NCBI GenBank assembly: GCA_024699855.1
Contig: JAMPIQ010000001.1
Span: forward strand, 8,742,001 to 8,806,000
Direction: 5' to 3'
DNA: 64,000 nt
Source of the DNA: Aphelenchoides besseyi
Lineage: Eukaryota > Nematoda > Chromadorea > Rhabditida > Aphelenchoididae
Part shown: positions 12,090 through 27,399 of the stretch, one piece after another
Position numbering within the stretch: position 1 is the first letter of the stretch
How the letters are laid out: every line of letters starts with the position of its first letter
Program-made: the position numbers and the translations under genes
Notes under the pieces: generated by a model
What the model saw: the letters and a program-made list of their open reading frames with translations, nothing else
The model's database searches: none
Told to the model about the DNA's origin: nothing

Positions 12090-12771
12090 AATTTTATTAC
12101 TTTCATAATCGGTTAAGTGCCCAAAGTAGAACGGAGAGCAAAAGATTTCGAAAAGTTTCTTGGAAAGCACCGAAAACAATTTTTGAGCGTTTTTATCCGA
12201 AAATAAACGATGAAGAAATCCGATGGTTTTGAAAATGCGGGCAACATTTGTATACAAATATAATCTGAAGAGTGGATTGGGGTTTTGATGAAATGAACAA
12301 CGTAACTCGAGAGAAACAGCAAATGAGCTTAAACACAAAATGCGGAGGTCGACGAATCGAAAATGTTGCGCAGTTTGGAAAGAAGTGTGATAATTTAAAC
12401 ATTGGTGCGGAATTAGATTAGAACAACTAGCTAATAATACAAATGCGTTTTGAGAGGGGATTGAGACTTCCGAGCTTGATACGTTGAAACAGATACATAG
12501 TAAACGATTCGAATTATTTGGCACTTAGTTGGAAACACGATGACAATACAGTGAATATCACAATATGCGAAAACATTGGAAGACCTAAGTTGACTATTGA
12601 TCGAAAACAACTACATGGTTTCGAGCAAATCAACGGACGGCGTTTTCCGTGAGAGCGGAAAATTTCGATTCGTCGTCCATTCGATCGTCTCGGCAATCTC
12701 CTGGTTTTTCAAGATCGAAAAACGAGTTAAAAGGACAAATTTACAGATTTGTAGGAAATGATTTGCACTTT
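12090..12771. other. Convergent intergenic region MIPEP / YAP
   Basis: This stretch of 682 bp lies between two convergent stop codons. It should hold both 3' UTRs. Open frames on the minus strand here are low-complexity, aromatic-rich and unlike proteins. No feature was recognised. Confidence 0.5.
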
Positions 12772-15115
<2,344 letters not shown>

Positions 15116-18100
15116 TCTCGAGATGCTCTAACGTTTGTTGCAGCTAAATTGGCTGTGTAACTAATTGGACAGTGATGAATCGATAAAAGAAGCGGTAAAG
15201 GTCGATTAACAGTTGACGGAAAATGACGCGCCCAAGGCGCGCCCAATTGATGAGGCCGAGTAGGGGACAAAGTAAGTCCTAAAACGATGAAAAAAATGAC
15301 TTTGACTTAAAACACGCAAATCAACACGTCATCTCGGCCATTTAGTTGATCCAAAGTCGCGAATTAAACTTCAGAATGGTTAATACCGACGCCGAAAATC
15401 GACTTTGCTCTATGAGATCAAAAGTGGTTTATTGTCGCAAAACTACTTGACTTCGTTGCACCAAAAATAAACGAGGAAGAATTGAAGTCATAATGATTCT
15501 AATCGGAACGTCAACTATGAAATTCTAATTTCTGGAAAGAGCTGATAATCAAAATGATATCGAAGCTAATGAAATGAAACTCACGTTCCGGCATTGAACT
15601 CTTCACATTGAAAGGTGAAAGTCCTAGTTAGAACATGATCACGAAAAGCACGTCACACTAAAACCAAAGAAGCTGATGTCAAAGACCATGCGACATTTCT
15701 TGCGATTAGAAACATCAAGTTTTGATATCAGTTTGATATGAATCGCGGGTTTGTGTTTAAGGCCAATAAAAGAAATCTCCTCCCATTTTTTCGTAAATTC
15801 AAGTTTCGCCCAATTTCACAAATTTCACTTGTTTTTGCTCCGAATCGTGCTCTTTGAACGGATCTATGCCATTGAATTACGGTCAACGGAGGTGTGGATT
15901 AGTGGTGGGATTTGGTGGATCATTGACTTTAACTGCGGTATAAAACTAAAGCTTGTGATTCACTTCTATGCTTCACAGTTGCAAGTCCAAATTTGGCACA
16001 AACTCTCGGCTGATCGACTTCAGAGAGCTAATCGATGGAAAGTTGATCGAACGCACAAAAAACGACTGCGCAGCACGAAACGTCGATCTCAATTGAAAGG
16101 TCAAACGACGCAAAGATTTCGAAAACCGATCCGATGGTTCGATTTTCGTCGAACGCGTTCGCTGGGATGAAACGCGGAAAACGAAAACAAAAATTGTCGG
16201 GAAGAAATTGAGCGTGATTTTTGCGTGGGCCATTCGACGACGGTTTTTGGGATGAGAAAATTTATGATCTCATGCGCCGCGATGGCCATGCACATCAGGG
16301 TACCGCGCTAACGTTCTGGACCCCAAAAAGGCGACGCAAACCGCAACCTTTTTATCGGTTCGCAATTAAAGAAGCAGAAAAGGGTTTGGGAACGAAACGG
16401 AAAGACGCAAAAAACGTGATTGGCGAAAGCGGGAGAAAAGCAAAGACGGTGTTTTAAGATGCCCGGAGGAAGGACTGTCTTGATCACAAGGCAAAGAGTT
16501 TGAACGAAAAAAAGACGAACAGCGTGGTTTGAAGTGAGAACGAGCCGAATTGACGTTCTTTTTTCTGATCCACAAATCTCAAAACGTGCGACGTAGACGT
16601 TCGCAAAATTTGCGGATTCTCTTTCGCAGCAAAAACACTTCAACGCAAATTCGCTCAACTCTCGAATTCGCACATAAACGGCGAATGTTTAGGAGGAGAA
16701 GAGTGCAAAGTGATCAAACTCATTTCTTCGTGCATAATCAACAGCCAAATGAGTCACAAGAATTGGAATGTGCACGGAAGCTAATTGGCTTCCAATTGAA
16801 ACATACGAGTGCATCGGCGCATTGTTTTGGAATATCGGCGTGGCAAAAGTCAAAGAGCAAAATGGTGACGAGGAAAAGACGACGAAGTTTTGGGTGATAG
16901 CCAATTGGTGCCACAAGGAGGTGATGAATTAATGTCCTAGAAGAATCCCGTTTACCACGGCAAACGACCCAACAAACGCTATTAATAGCTCGTCGTCACC
17001 TGAAAGTACTCGCAGCTTCCGAGTCTCAGCAACGAAATCAGCGTAGGCGATAGATTTTGATGAAATCTGCGCGTATTTAATTTTAATGCACGTGATTAAT
17101 CGACGAAATTGGTCTTTGAAATCACAAATCCGAACGTTTGAAGAAAAGTAATAGAAAGATTAGAAAACTGTTTCTCGTAAAGACAACCATCTTTCTTCAA
17201 CACAATCGTCCTAAAGAGGCGTAAGAGACAAAAAGCAAATTTGGCTGATTAATTGCTATATCTCGTTAATCAAATTATTAGACTTTTACTTACTAGAATT
17301 TGGATGGAAAGTTTTTGGCTTTATTGCGATAGAAAGGTTTCTCGCAAAATTCAAATGCTGACTTTTGACAAGTGGATTACGATTGGGTAGAGCTCCGAGA
17401 CCCGCTTATTTTTACTTGACAGCAAAAGCCTGATTACCAGGTTCACAGTTGGTGAAATCTTAAGTGGGCGCCCGGATCACTAAGACGATTAAACAGAATT
17501 GCAGTAAGAAGGAACGTGACTATTAGGACACGTAGACGTAAACGATCAACGAATTATTCTTTTTTTGGGCTCTTTGATCGCTCACTTGCCCACTATTGCA
17601 AAGCTAAGTCACCAGAAGGTTACTGTCCAAAATGAAGTCTTCCTTTTTAGACTCCATGAATCATAGTCTGAAACAAATCACGTCTCCACACCTCTGCGCA
17701 CGATCATCATAAGTTTTGGCCAAAGCGAACAAATTGACTCACGACAGATTTTCGAGGTGCGACTCTTAATCATCGAACAATTAGAGTTGTCTGATAGAAA
17801 CCATATAGACAGTAAAGACTGATCTTTGTGTGCCATTCGGCACCTTAAGAGCGAGGAACTAAATTTTAAGCAAATGAAAACGTGCGGATTGTTGCTTTCA
17901 AATTTGAGCATAAAATCGGATTACAACTAAACTACAGCTCTTGCTTTTTAGTACAACAGAAAGAGCATTCAAAGATCACAAAGATGGACCTCAATCACAC
18001 AAAACATAAAAACCAATCCATTTACAATTAAACTCGAGAACAACTCTTATGTGGTCGAGAAATGTCAGTAAATTTTCAGTTCTCCTTTCTTTTTATTAAC

Positions 18101-21100
18101 CAAATTCAAAGTGAAAAGGGAGAAGTTGCATCCTTGCGGTTGATAAGCACAATCACAACCGTCCAACAGTTTGTGTACCTTTGAGCTGTGCAGTTTTTGG
18201 CTGTGCTTATCTACACGCTGTTGACGATCTACGTGCTGAACTTAAAAAGTCCGCTGCTGTGCAACAAACTCATTTTTGGTGACAAAACAAAGAACATGCA
18301 AAAAAGGGTTCTCTGTTCGTCATCTTTTGAAATTTGCCGAAATCGAGAAGTTCGTCAAAAAGTCTCGGCTGATTGAAACCCGCAGTTTTTTCGAAAAACG
18401 CCGAAGATCTCAAGATTCGGGTGACAAGTGATCTTCGTTGGCCTTTCGTGATCTTTTGGGGCCGATTGAAACAAAAGTCTTTCAATCGTAGAACCATTGG
18501 ATCCAAAAGATCGGAAATCTCCTCGTGTTCTCAATTGGCACTAAAACGCACCAAATTGCCGCGATCACATTGTTGTCCAGAAATAAACCCGGAAATAAGC
18601 GGAGCTTCGAAGGTAATCAAAATTCGGGAAGTAGGTTTGTAGTCGTAGATTCGAGATTCTGAACATATAAAACGGTAGCTCGAATGAAAGAATCGTGTGA
18701 TAGTCAAATCAGTCAAAATGTGAGTAAATGGCACGTTATTTGCGACAATCATGATTAGTCTAATGGAAAACAATGAGGAAAAAGTCTCGCCAACTGTTGA
18801 ACAGACACGTAGGAACTGACGGCGGCTGATCACTCCGACGCCTCGAAGGCGCAACTGCTTATTAGCTCCAAAAACAACCAAAACACATCCGAAAAGTCCC
18901 GTATGTGCACAATTAAATAAACCCGTCGATTGATTAAATTGCGCCACGAGGACATTCATCGACCGCAGAAAACGACTCATCGTCCGGTTACAGTTGGTTT
19001 TTTTCTGTCAATTGAATGTGCATCTCATTTTCTAGACACTAAAGTCTGTGCGAAACTACAAATGCAGTCTCATTGTAAAGTCAACGACTTTAACTGACAA
19101 TCGTTTGTGACTACCAATCTCAACGTTTGCTTGTTGATACACGCAGCATTGGATACGACAAAATGTCGTCTCGGTCGGCGTGATTGAGCGGCAGAAGTGT
19201 TTCTTGAAAACTGCCGCTTTATCGTCAAAAGGTCAAATAGGGGACGATGAATTTTTAGTCAGCAACGAGCAGTCGAGACGTGATGACTCATCTTTTTCTA
19301 CGGCCTAAGCAAATCGACTTACCTCAAGTTCTAAACAGCCAATCCCACCAAATCAAGTGATCCTGTGGAATACTCACTGGCTATGCAATCGATCAGAGTT
19401 TTGACTAAAAGCGGAGCAGACGAGACTTAAATACGAAAAGGTAAAAACATGAGACCGGAACCTCGAGAATCTCCGGAATTTGCGATCGTCGACTAAATAG
19501 AGGTAAGAGTTTTCAGTACATTTGATTGCAGGTATACAGATAAGGCATACAGCATAGTTCATTTAAATCGTTTAAAATGAAAATGATAAGCGCAAAAGAC
19601 TGTCGATCTGACCCGCAGACTTTGAGTCATGAACTCAAATAAACTCGAGAATGCAACAAAACAGAGCGGCCAAGAGACCCGAATGTTTGTTCCGAGTCAA
19701 ATCGAGCGGTTTGACGTAATCGATAACATAAAATCACGATCATCACACTCACGTGTCAATGTGTTTGGGGCTGGAAATGCGCAAGAATAACAAAGACAAA
19801 TAATCCCGATCGTACTGGAAAATCGAAAAGTTCGAAACCTTTGAGACACTCAAAACTAACAATCGTCCGAGTTGTGATTCCCGTCAACCTACTCAGTGAG
19901 CCCCGAGTTTCTTGGCGCAAGCAAACGGTAAACACATGTTGACGAAATAAGCACACCGCAACACAGATGTCAAAACAAAAGTCGTCGACGTGCTCTTTTT
20001 GGATCTGTGCCAATAAAACCGAAGCATATACTGCAAATAACAGGCTAATTAAACCAATCTCGTGCCTCGGTCAATCCTTCAAACTGGCAGTTTCAGGTAA
20101 GGAAAGGACTCAAAAAAGAATTCGTGAGTCATCACCGACTGCGTGTATTTCTCAACTTTGCTTAATTTATTTAACGCGGGAATTCTTCTCTCGGTTAATC
20201 AATTAGAAGACAGAAATGTTCCTGAATCAACGAGAATGAAAAGTTCGGTAAAATGCAAAGTGATGAGAAGTTTTCGCGCTCTTTTTACTCGTGTTTAACT
20301 GGTACCACCAGGAGTTACCCTGAAACGGGAAGACAAGTCATTTTAACTTCGGTTATCTGGTGATTGAGCGGAAAAGTAGAAGCGATTTGTGTGGTATTGT
20401 GAGTCCAAGAACGGGATCAATGTTATGATCGTTTGCCTAGATGTTAGGTTTGAACCGAAAGTCTTGTAATCAAAGTTCGAAAACTACTTTGTTAGTTAAC
20501 TAATTAAACGTCGAGAGTTTGACCAAATTGATGTCAGTCAAAACAACTCAATTAAACGCAGATCTCAGCATCGAAGTTGCGGATTCGTTGCGTTGATGAA
20601 GAGCACCGAATACGAGCGAAGAAAACAAACTGATGAGTAGTGACGTCGAAATAGACAACTGAACGACTCGCCCCGAAATGACCATAAGAAGTGAGCAGCG
20701 GCAAGTGACTAAAACTGTTAAATCTCGACGCAAACATAAAGACATCAATTTTGCATAAAAACACACAAACCGGAAAGAAGTCGGCGTGCAAAGCCGGGAA
20801 CTTCGCGGTGAAGAAGTTCGCGTCGTCGGAAAATCAAAATGCAAATAACACTCGCCAACACAAATCGCGGGTTTACAGAGTTTGAAGGTAGTTAAGAGAG
20901 AGATCCCAAAAACAAAACTTGCCGTAGCTTTTGGTCGATCAGTCGCGCACGCAAAAAGCTCTTTGACGTCGAACGCACCACTTTTCCGACTCGTCTTTGC
21001 GAATCTCGACGCATCAAATCTCCGTTCGCTCCCTCTAGTGACCTTGTCGTTGTCGTCGTCGAAGAAGAAGAGAAGACGGTCCCCATATTTTGCCGCTCAA

Positions 21101-21569
21101 AACCAAACGGAAGAAGTAAATCGACATCTTTTGTTTAATCCAAACACAACCGCCGATGAGTAATCGGTCGACTTTACAACTCGTTTTACTTTCTATTACA
21201 AAAGCTTATTCAAAAGACAAAACGAAGGATTTCTCTCAGTCAAATGCCTTTGTTCAACATACGATTTAATTTGAATGGATTTTCAGAACTCGGTAAAGTT
21301 TGTCGTCATAGAGAAATGTCTTCGCATTCAACTTTCTTCCGCAGTCCAAACGCACAACCAACTGCGCTATTGGTCCATCGATCTCCGAGTCTTTGCTTTG
21401 GTTTTAGTCGTCAGTTATTTTCCATGTCAAATGTTGTTGAATGATTTATGAATTGAACAAATAATCGTAACGATAGAAGGGGATTATGATAAATGACATG
21501 TTTGTGGAACTACGAGATTGCTAACCGTGAGTATTTCGAGTGTAAAGAACGTTGCTGTTTGTGTGAGTC
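15116..21569. other. 6.4-kb gene-free region upstream of YAP
   Basis: No exon could be supported on either strand over 6.4 kb, the longest such stretch in the window. It lies between the YAP start (both neighbours are on the minus strand) and the 3' end of the mucin-like gene, so it is the upstream region of YAP. Open frames are short and mutually overlapping. Five TGA(C/G)TCA sequences occur (see separate entries in the findings). RNA genes or unrecognised small exons cannot be excluded by eye. Confidence 0.5.
16750..16770 (+). promoter_or_regulatory. Candidate AP-1 / TEAD composite site
   Basis: TGAGTCA (16750-16756) is followed after 8 bp by GGAATG (16765-16770), the core TEAD motif. It lies 1.6 kb upstream of the YAP start. 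Four further TGA(C/G)TCA sites lie at 17735, 19284, 19623 and 20125. Function is inferred from motif matches only. Confidence 0.3.
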
Positions 21570-24500
21570 TCAGCAAGTTTGGTAGTTAGTGATATCGAAC
21601 GTGGGTAAACCGCCTGTGGAAATGCCACCAGGAACAAACGTCGCACCGGGATTCAATCGTAAATACGAAGGCGGAAGGAAGGTCGAATCACTAGTTGGAG
21701 TTGGACTCAGCTTCCAAACTTGTTGAATTTGCTGCAAACAAAAAATAATTACGTTTTGATTCTCATTTTCTTACCACGGTTTTGGGCGAAGTTAAAGTGA
21801 GAATGAAACTGCAGACGCCAGTAGTTAGTCCATTTCCGATGGTTATTGAGAACATGTTCATTTGTTGATTTCCACTCATCCAAGTACTTTGATTTGTTAC
21901 AATCAAATTCAAACGTCCACTTATAATTGGATTCACAGTTGTCTGTGGTGAGATGGTCGTAGAGCCGACTGGTCCTAACATTTGTTGAGGAACTGCGGTG
22001 AATTGCGCGCCCAACATTGTGCTCCTCATTATCATTCGGCCACCAATTGAATTCGTTGGTGTTGCAGTTGAATTGGCTGCCGAACTATTGGCTAACATAA
22101 CCGATGATAATGGTGTAGTTAAGATCGTGGAACTTTGCGTCGAATTATTTACGATGGAGCTAATAGTTGTGGTCGAAACGCTTGAATTTGTGCTATTTGA
22201 AGAGATTGCAGCAAAAACAGTTGTTGCTGTTAAGTTATTTGCAATAGTTGAAGTCGATATGGTTTGAGTTAAATTTCCGGCAGGTGAAAATGACACACTC
22301 GATACCGTAGCGTTGGAAGATGACGAGTTGGACGACTTAGTAGTCGGAAGTAATGTGCTGGTTAAGAGTGTTGTAATTCCTAATGTAGTGGAAGTGCTTT
22401 GGGTGACAGAATTATTTGAAGATACCGCACCGCCTAATTGTATCGTTCCGGATAATGTAGTTGAAATGTTTGAGGGGAGTGTAGAAGTACTGATTGAGGT
22501 AACATTAGCAACCGAAGCAGATGTTGATTGAGTGGAATTAGTCGAGTTTGAAGCAGCCATGACGATTGAAGCCGGTGTAGTTAGCGGTAAACTGACAGTA
22601 GAATTTGAATTTTGAACTGTTGATACAGTCGTTTGCATCGTTCCATTGGACGCTTGAGTAGTTGTGTTTTGCACTGCCAATAAAGTCGTTGCACTATTTG
22701 CAGTTATTCCAGTACCATTAACGGTTTGATTAATGGGATTAGATATTGTTGTTGCGGCCATTCCTGCATTTGTTTGATTCGCAGAATTAGTGGAATTCGA
22801 AGAACTCATGGTAGCAGAAGCTTGAATGGTCACAGATGTTGTATTCGTAGAAGTTGGCAACACGGTGGTTTGAATCGTGCCATTAATCATTGAAGTTGTA
22901 GTGTTTTGAACTGGTGATACGGTTGTAACTGTTGTCATTAATTGAGTCGTAACGTTGGAAGCTACGTTTGTTGTATTTTGCGTTGGTAAAGGTGTTGTGA
23001 CAACAGTGCTTTGATTTGAAGAATTAGAGCCGCTTACAGTCGTTTGAACAGTTACATTTGCAGTTTGATTTGGTAATACAGTAGTTGTTCCATTAGCTTG
23101 AACTGTAGTGTTGGAAGAAGTTACTGTCACATTTTTTACGGGTAATGGAGTCGTTGTTCCGCTACTTTGATTGCTAGAAACAGTCATTGTCGCCGTTCCA
23201 TTAGACATTTGAGTTGTGTTTTGTACAGGCGGTAATGTAGTTGTTACCGTTGCATTTGTTACTGTACTTGTCATGTTTTGTACCGGCAACACATTGGTTG
23301 TTATTGTTCCATTAGACGCTTGACTTGTAGTACTTTGTGACGCTGACACGGTAGTTGTTCCATTAGTTTGAATAGTAGAATTGGAGGCATTTGATGCTAC
23401 AGCCACTTGAGTTGTACTGTTTTGATAGGGAGATAAAGTTGTTGTTACTGTACTATTAGAGTTTGCGCTGGTCGTATTTTGCGCGGGTGATACGGTTGTT
23501 GCTCCACTTGTTTGAACAGTTTGATTTGTTGTATTTCCCGTAGTCAAAACTGGCGAGTCTGTGGAATTCGCAACAGCCGAAACATTTGATGCTGGTGTTG
23601 TGAACATCAAACCAGTGGTTCCGTTTGATCCTGTAGACACAGAACTGAAAATCAAAGCGGTATTTCCAGCTGGCACAACAGAACTGGTAACATTAGTAGC
23701 TAAAACTGCGGAAGCGGGAGTCGTTAAAACCACAGTCACATTACTCGATGCCAACGTTGTACTGTTTGTCGTCATGTTTCCGTTTGATTTGGTTGTCGAT
23801 GGAGCAACAGTCGTGGTATTCAACGGTCCAAACAAGATGTTTAAGATTGTGGTTGTTGGACCTCCAGAAGTAGTTGTGGCGTTTCCTGATGTTGCTGGAG
23901 CAAATGTCGTGCTCGTTGGATTAGCGGCTTGAGAGCTGAAACTCAGTTGTTTGAAATAATTCAGTTTATTCGTCGATTTCAAACAAGACAATTTATGTCT
24001 GTAAACTTGAAGCAGCGTGCTGATTGGCTTCCTGTAGTTTGCTACGAGAGAGAACGCGAACGGTTTTTTAGAGAAGAAAAGAAGTCACAGAACGAGTGAG
24101 AGATCGTGCTTTCAACTAGACCTGAAGGAAAACTGTAAACCCTCTAAAGTTATTTCACGTGCTTCGATACCCAGGATATCAACAGGAGTCTCGGTCGATC
24201 CCGGCGTGACTGTGCTTCGGCGCAGATGGTAATCCGGGTTGGTGATCGTCTAAGAATTCTGTCGAGTATGTTGGCTGCCAGGAAGATCCTGGTTGACTTT
24301 TTAAAATTTCTTTTAACATATGTGTGTTGCCAGAGTGCTGTAACCGTTGCAAACTTTTTATGTGATTGATACGACAAGATGGAGCCGCAAGGCGTTTGAT
24401 TTTAAATGCCGTTAACATTGAACAGGGCTAGAAGGCCAATTTGATCTTCTAGAGACCTTCACGACACAACATATTAACCATCATTTTAGTCTGAGTTAAA

Positions 24501-26072
24501 TTTCCTATCCGTGAGCACAAGACTACTGGACAAAAGTTACATAAACTCAGCACATCGTCAAAAACTTGAAAAAGATTCATCTTTAAATCACCAACTACAA
24601 ACTTTGATAGCAAAAAAGCGCATAGAATTGTATTTCATTAAACTCTGAATACCAATAACCAAAACACTTATACCATAGGACTGATGGCAACTGCTTGAGG
24701 TCGATCTATACACAGGGTACCCGGAAATTCAGATTTTCAAGGGCTACTGTTTTGAGAAAACCAATATAAGATAGATTATTGCACCATTAAACTCAAAACT
24801 ATATGGAGGTGCCTAATAACTTTGAGCTACAGATTCATAGGCGCCCGGAAAGTATTTTAGCCACTTCTTATTTTTTCATTCGTGGTTTCTTTGATGAACG
24901 TACTTTTGAGCAAAAATAAATTTAATGTCGTTTCTAAAGGTTGACAACTGCGTGCTTGAAGTTTTTGTATCATAATCTTTTAACGTATATTTGACTGCTT
25001 GTTTAATTTAGTCAAATCTTACCTAGTTGTTATGTTTTGAGTGGACAAAGCGGTTGTTGTTTGATTGGAAACGGCCGTCATCGTTGTCGAAGCGGCAGTC
25101 GAATTAGAAACTACACTGCCGGAGCTATTTGCAGTTAATGGACTCAAAGTTGTAGTCATATTCGTGGCAGATTGAGTGATGTTGCTTGCGGCTGAATTGT
25201 TCGAATTGGACAATGCCATGACGATTGAAGTGGGAGTAGTCAATGTGACATTAAGAGAGCTGGTAGATGGATTTGCCGGCATTACTGAGGTGCCAGTAAC
25301 TGCAGAAGGACTTGAATTTGCAGTTGAAGTTACGTTTTGTATTACATCCGTGGCATTTGTTGAAACAGTTTCTGTCGAGCTATTTCTGATGTCTGCTGCA
25401 GTGCCAGTCATTGAAATTGATGACGAACCATTCACGGGTGATTTTGTTGTTTGATTTAGAAACGGTGCAACGGTTGTGTTCGACGTCTTTTGGGTCACGT
25501 TGCCTGCCGATTGTATCGTGGAATTCGAGGCGCTAGCTACGACAGTAGTAGGAGTTGATGTCGTTAGATTGGCCATTACGGTGCTGTTTGACTTGATTGT
25601 TGTCGGGGTTACGGTCGTTGAGTCTTCAAAAATAAAAGGAAGAAACTGCACAGGCGATGGACGAGTTAAATTACCTCCGCTGATCATATTCGATGGTTTG
25701 GCCGTAGAGTTCGTTGCTTTTGTCAAGGATTTCAACATCTAAATGACATGAATGACGAGTATAACTTAGTAAACCTACGTCTTTGATCATGTGGATAATC
25801 GTGGAGTTCAAAATATCGTCTTTGTATCCATCGAGAACTGTGACGTTGAATGTGGAGGCGGTCAGATCGCCCAAATCAGTAGCATTAAATTTGTCGAGAA
25901 TTGCCGCCAAAGTCGGAGCGGTAATGTTAGAAAGATATTGAGAACCTTGAAAGTGAATAAAATCCACAAGTCCGCTCAGCGTCACATTTGGTGGTAGCGC
26001 GGCTGTTACCGTAGGAGTGGAAATAAAAAAACTCACAAGAAGCCAAAGACCTACGGTCGTTGAACGCGTCAT
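21570..26072 (-). CDS. Secreted Thr/Ser/Asn-rich mucin-like protein
   Basis: Four exons encode about 1,110 residues. The start at 26072 gives a clear signal peptide (MTRSTTVGLWLLVSFFIS, then TPTVTA). About 90 ordinary residues follow (LSGLVDFIHFQGSQYLSNI and on). From about 25.7 kb the protein turns into dense Thr/Ser/Asn/Val sequence with very many N-glycosylation sequons (NxT/S). The large exon (21766-23932) holds degenerate repeats built on PVQNTT, a short spacer and SNGT, repeated a dozen or more times. The C-terminus is again ordinary: NPIISGRLNLIVTNQSTWM, a hydrophobic patch, and a final exon ending FDITNYQTC. No transmembrane helix or GPI signal is obvious. The second intron is about 1.1 kb. 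A surface-coat, cuticle or gut-lining role is plausible but I do not recognise the family. The opposite strand is also open over parts of the repeats; I treat that as a composition effect. Confidence 0.72.
21766..23932 (-). repeat. Degenerate protein repeats in the mucin-like exon
   Basis: Repeated units of roughly 25-40 codons carry the pattern P-V-Q-N-T-T, spacer, S-N-G-T, spacer, T-T-V. Copies vary in length and sequence, so this is an old, diverged repeat array, not a young tandem array. Nearly every unit has at least two NxT/S glycosylation sequons. Confidence 0.65.
23933..25020 (-). other. Large intron of the mucin-like gene
   Basis: The donor after TQNITT and the acceptor before SSQAANPTS keep the frame (phase 2), so this ~1.09-kb stretch is an intron, about 20 times the local average. 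It contains a more GC-balanced island at about 24130-24460 that differs from the AT-rich rest. At its end is an inverted repeat, CTAGAAG then CTTCTAG 11 nt later (24428-24454). No protein was recognised in it. Confidence 0.6.
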
Positions 26073-27399
26073 ATTGATGGATGGATGAATGAACCGACTG
26101 AATGAACACTTAAAGTTATAAATTGTGGGCGTGTTCAAGTGGTCGTTAACACCTGTTCAATTTCAGCCGTTCGTTCCCATGACTTCGGAACCGCACCAGT
26201 TTTCTCGGAAACAAAAGTACAATCAAGCAAATAGGTTATTCCCGAGAAAATTGAATTTCACTGATTGATGTTGTTGTTTACTCACCGTAGGATTGTTTGG
26301 GTGGCCGAGAACACTGGTCAGTCTATGCAACGAAGTAAATGTTTGTACCCGATCAAAAGTGCACACACAATTCAATTTCGATGATCAACCAGGTGTTTTC
26401 TAGATACTGTAATTGGACTTCTTGTTCGTATACGTATCAGATTTTGTAATGGGAACAAGAGGAAGTGTGAGAATTCGAACAGCTGAATTTGTCGAACAGA
26501 CACGGAACTTGAATGAGCCACTGGAATAAGCAGATAAGGAACTAGCGAGATTGGTTTACGTTAAAGTGTTTATTCTCATACGACAGAAAGAAGTTTGGTA
26601 TTCAACTTCCTTTTAATTTTCAGATCTTTGGAACACATGCTGAGGATTGCTGAATGGGAAGTTTTCATTGACGGGTCATTTAGAAGAAATGCGTACATAA
26701 TGAACAAGAATAATGACAACCATAATTGCATTTTATGCTTTTTATTTACAGTTTATGTTCACTGTCGTTTATAATTCTAGTTTTAAATGATTTCCATTGT
26801 TTCTTTCTCAAATGTTCTCGTTTCAAGGGTTTGTTGTTTGCAGGAGTATAGTTGTCAACTAACAGACGAATTCATTGGCTACTAATGATGTTAAAACAAA
26901 GAAACTGACAATAAAATGGACACTTACGTATTTGATTCATTCTTTGTCGACGTTATGCTGATGAAAGAATTGCTCTTCAAAAATGTACCTTGTTCAGTTA
27001 TTATTGATTCTAAAAAGACACCACGTTGCATTTGTTTACCCAAGATTTCTGTCTGGAAGTCACGACTTACGCATAAAGGAATAGTAAACAAAAGATGCTA
27101 TTTGGATGATAAAGTGGACAACTACGCGTAACAAATTTGAATGCCGATTTAATCATAAACACCAGTGAATAGTACAAAGTATGCCTATTGATTGGGGGCG
27201 GATTTGAAAAACACACTCGAGCACGTGGGTACAAAGTACACGAGTACGCAAGTGACTAGTCACGAAGTTAAGGATTTCCCGTCACAACTACGATTGCGCT
27301 CTTCGACCTTTGTGTCACCGTAGCTTTTTGGGTGACAAAAGTTGATTATTCCCTTTTTTCTAAGATTTCCGTTTTTAGATAAAGAATACAAATACTGCG
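26073..27399. other. Divergent intergenic region mucin-like / FATP
   Basis: This 1.3-kb stretch separates divergent start codons and should hold both promoters. It is AT-rich and shows no supportable exon. The plus-strand open frame at 26916-27131 has no recognisable sequence and no splice partners. Confidence 0.45.

Noticed and set aside
11976..12524. Long minus-strand open frame downstream of MIPEP
   Set aside because: It is rich in Phe, Cys and Ser, overlaps the last MIPEP exons and three other open frames, has no splice partners and resembles no family.
15751..16170. 139-codon plus-strand open frame upstream of YAP
   Set aside because: The composition is erratic and changes abruptly from hydrophobic to Arg/Lys-rich, competing frames overlap it, and no homology was recognised.
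21998..22531. Plus-strand open frames rich in Val/Glu opposite the mucin-like exon
   Set aside because: They mirror the Thr/Ser/Asn-rich reading frame of the minus strand; low complexity keeps the antisense open. Only the minus frame has a signal peptide, splice sites and sequons.
24150..24418. Possible reverse-transcriptase fragment in the mucin intron
   Set aside because: Neither minus frame shows a reverse-transcriptase, endonuclease or gag motif; kept only as an unexplained compositional island.
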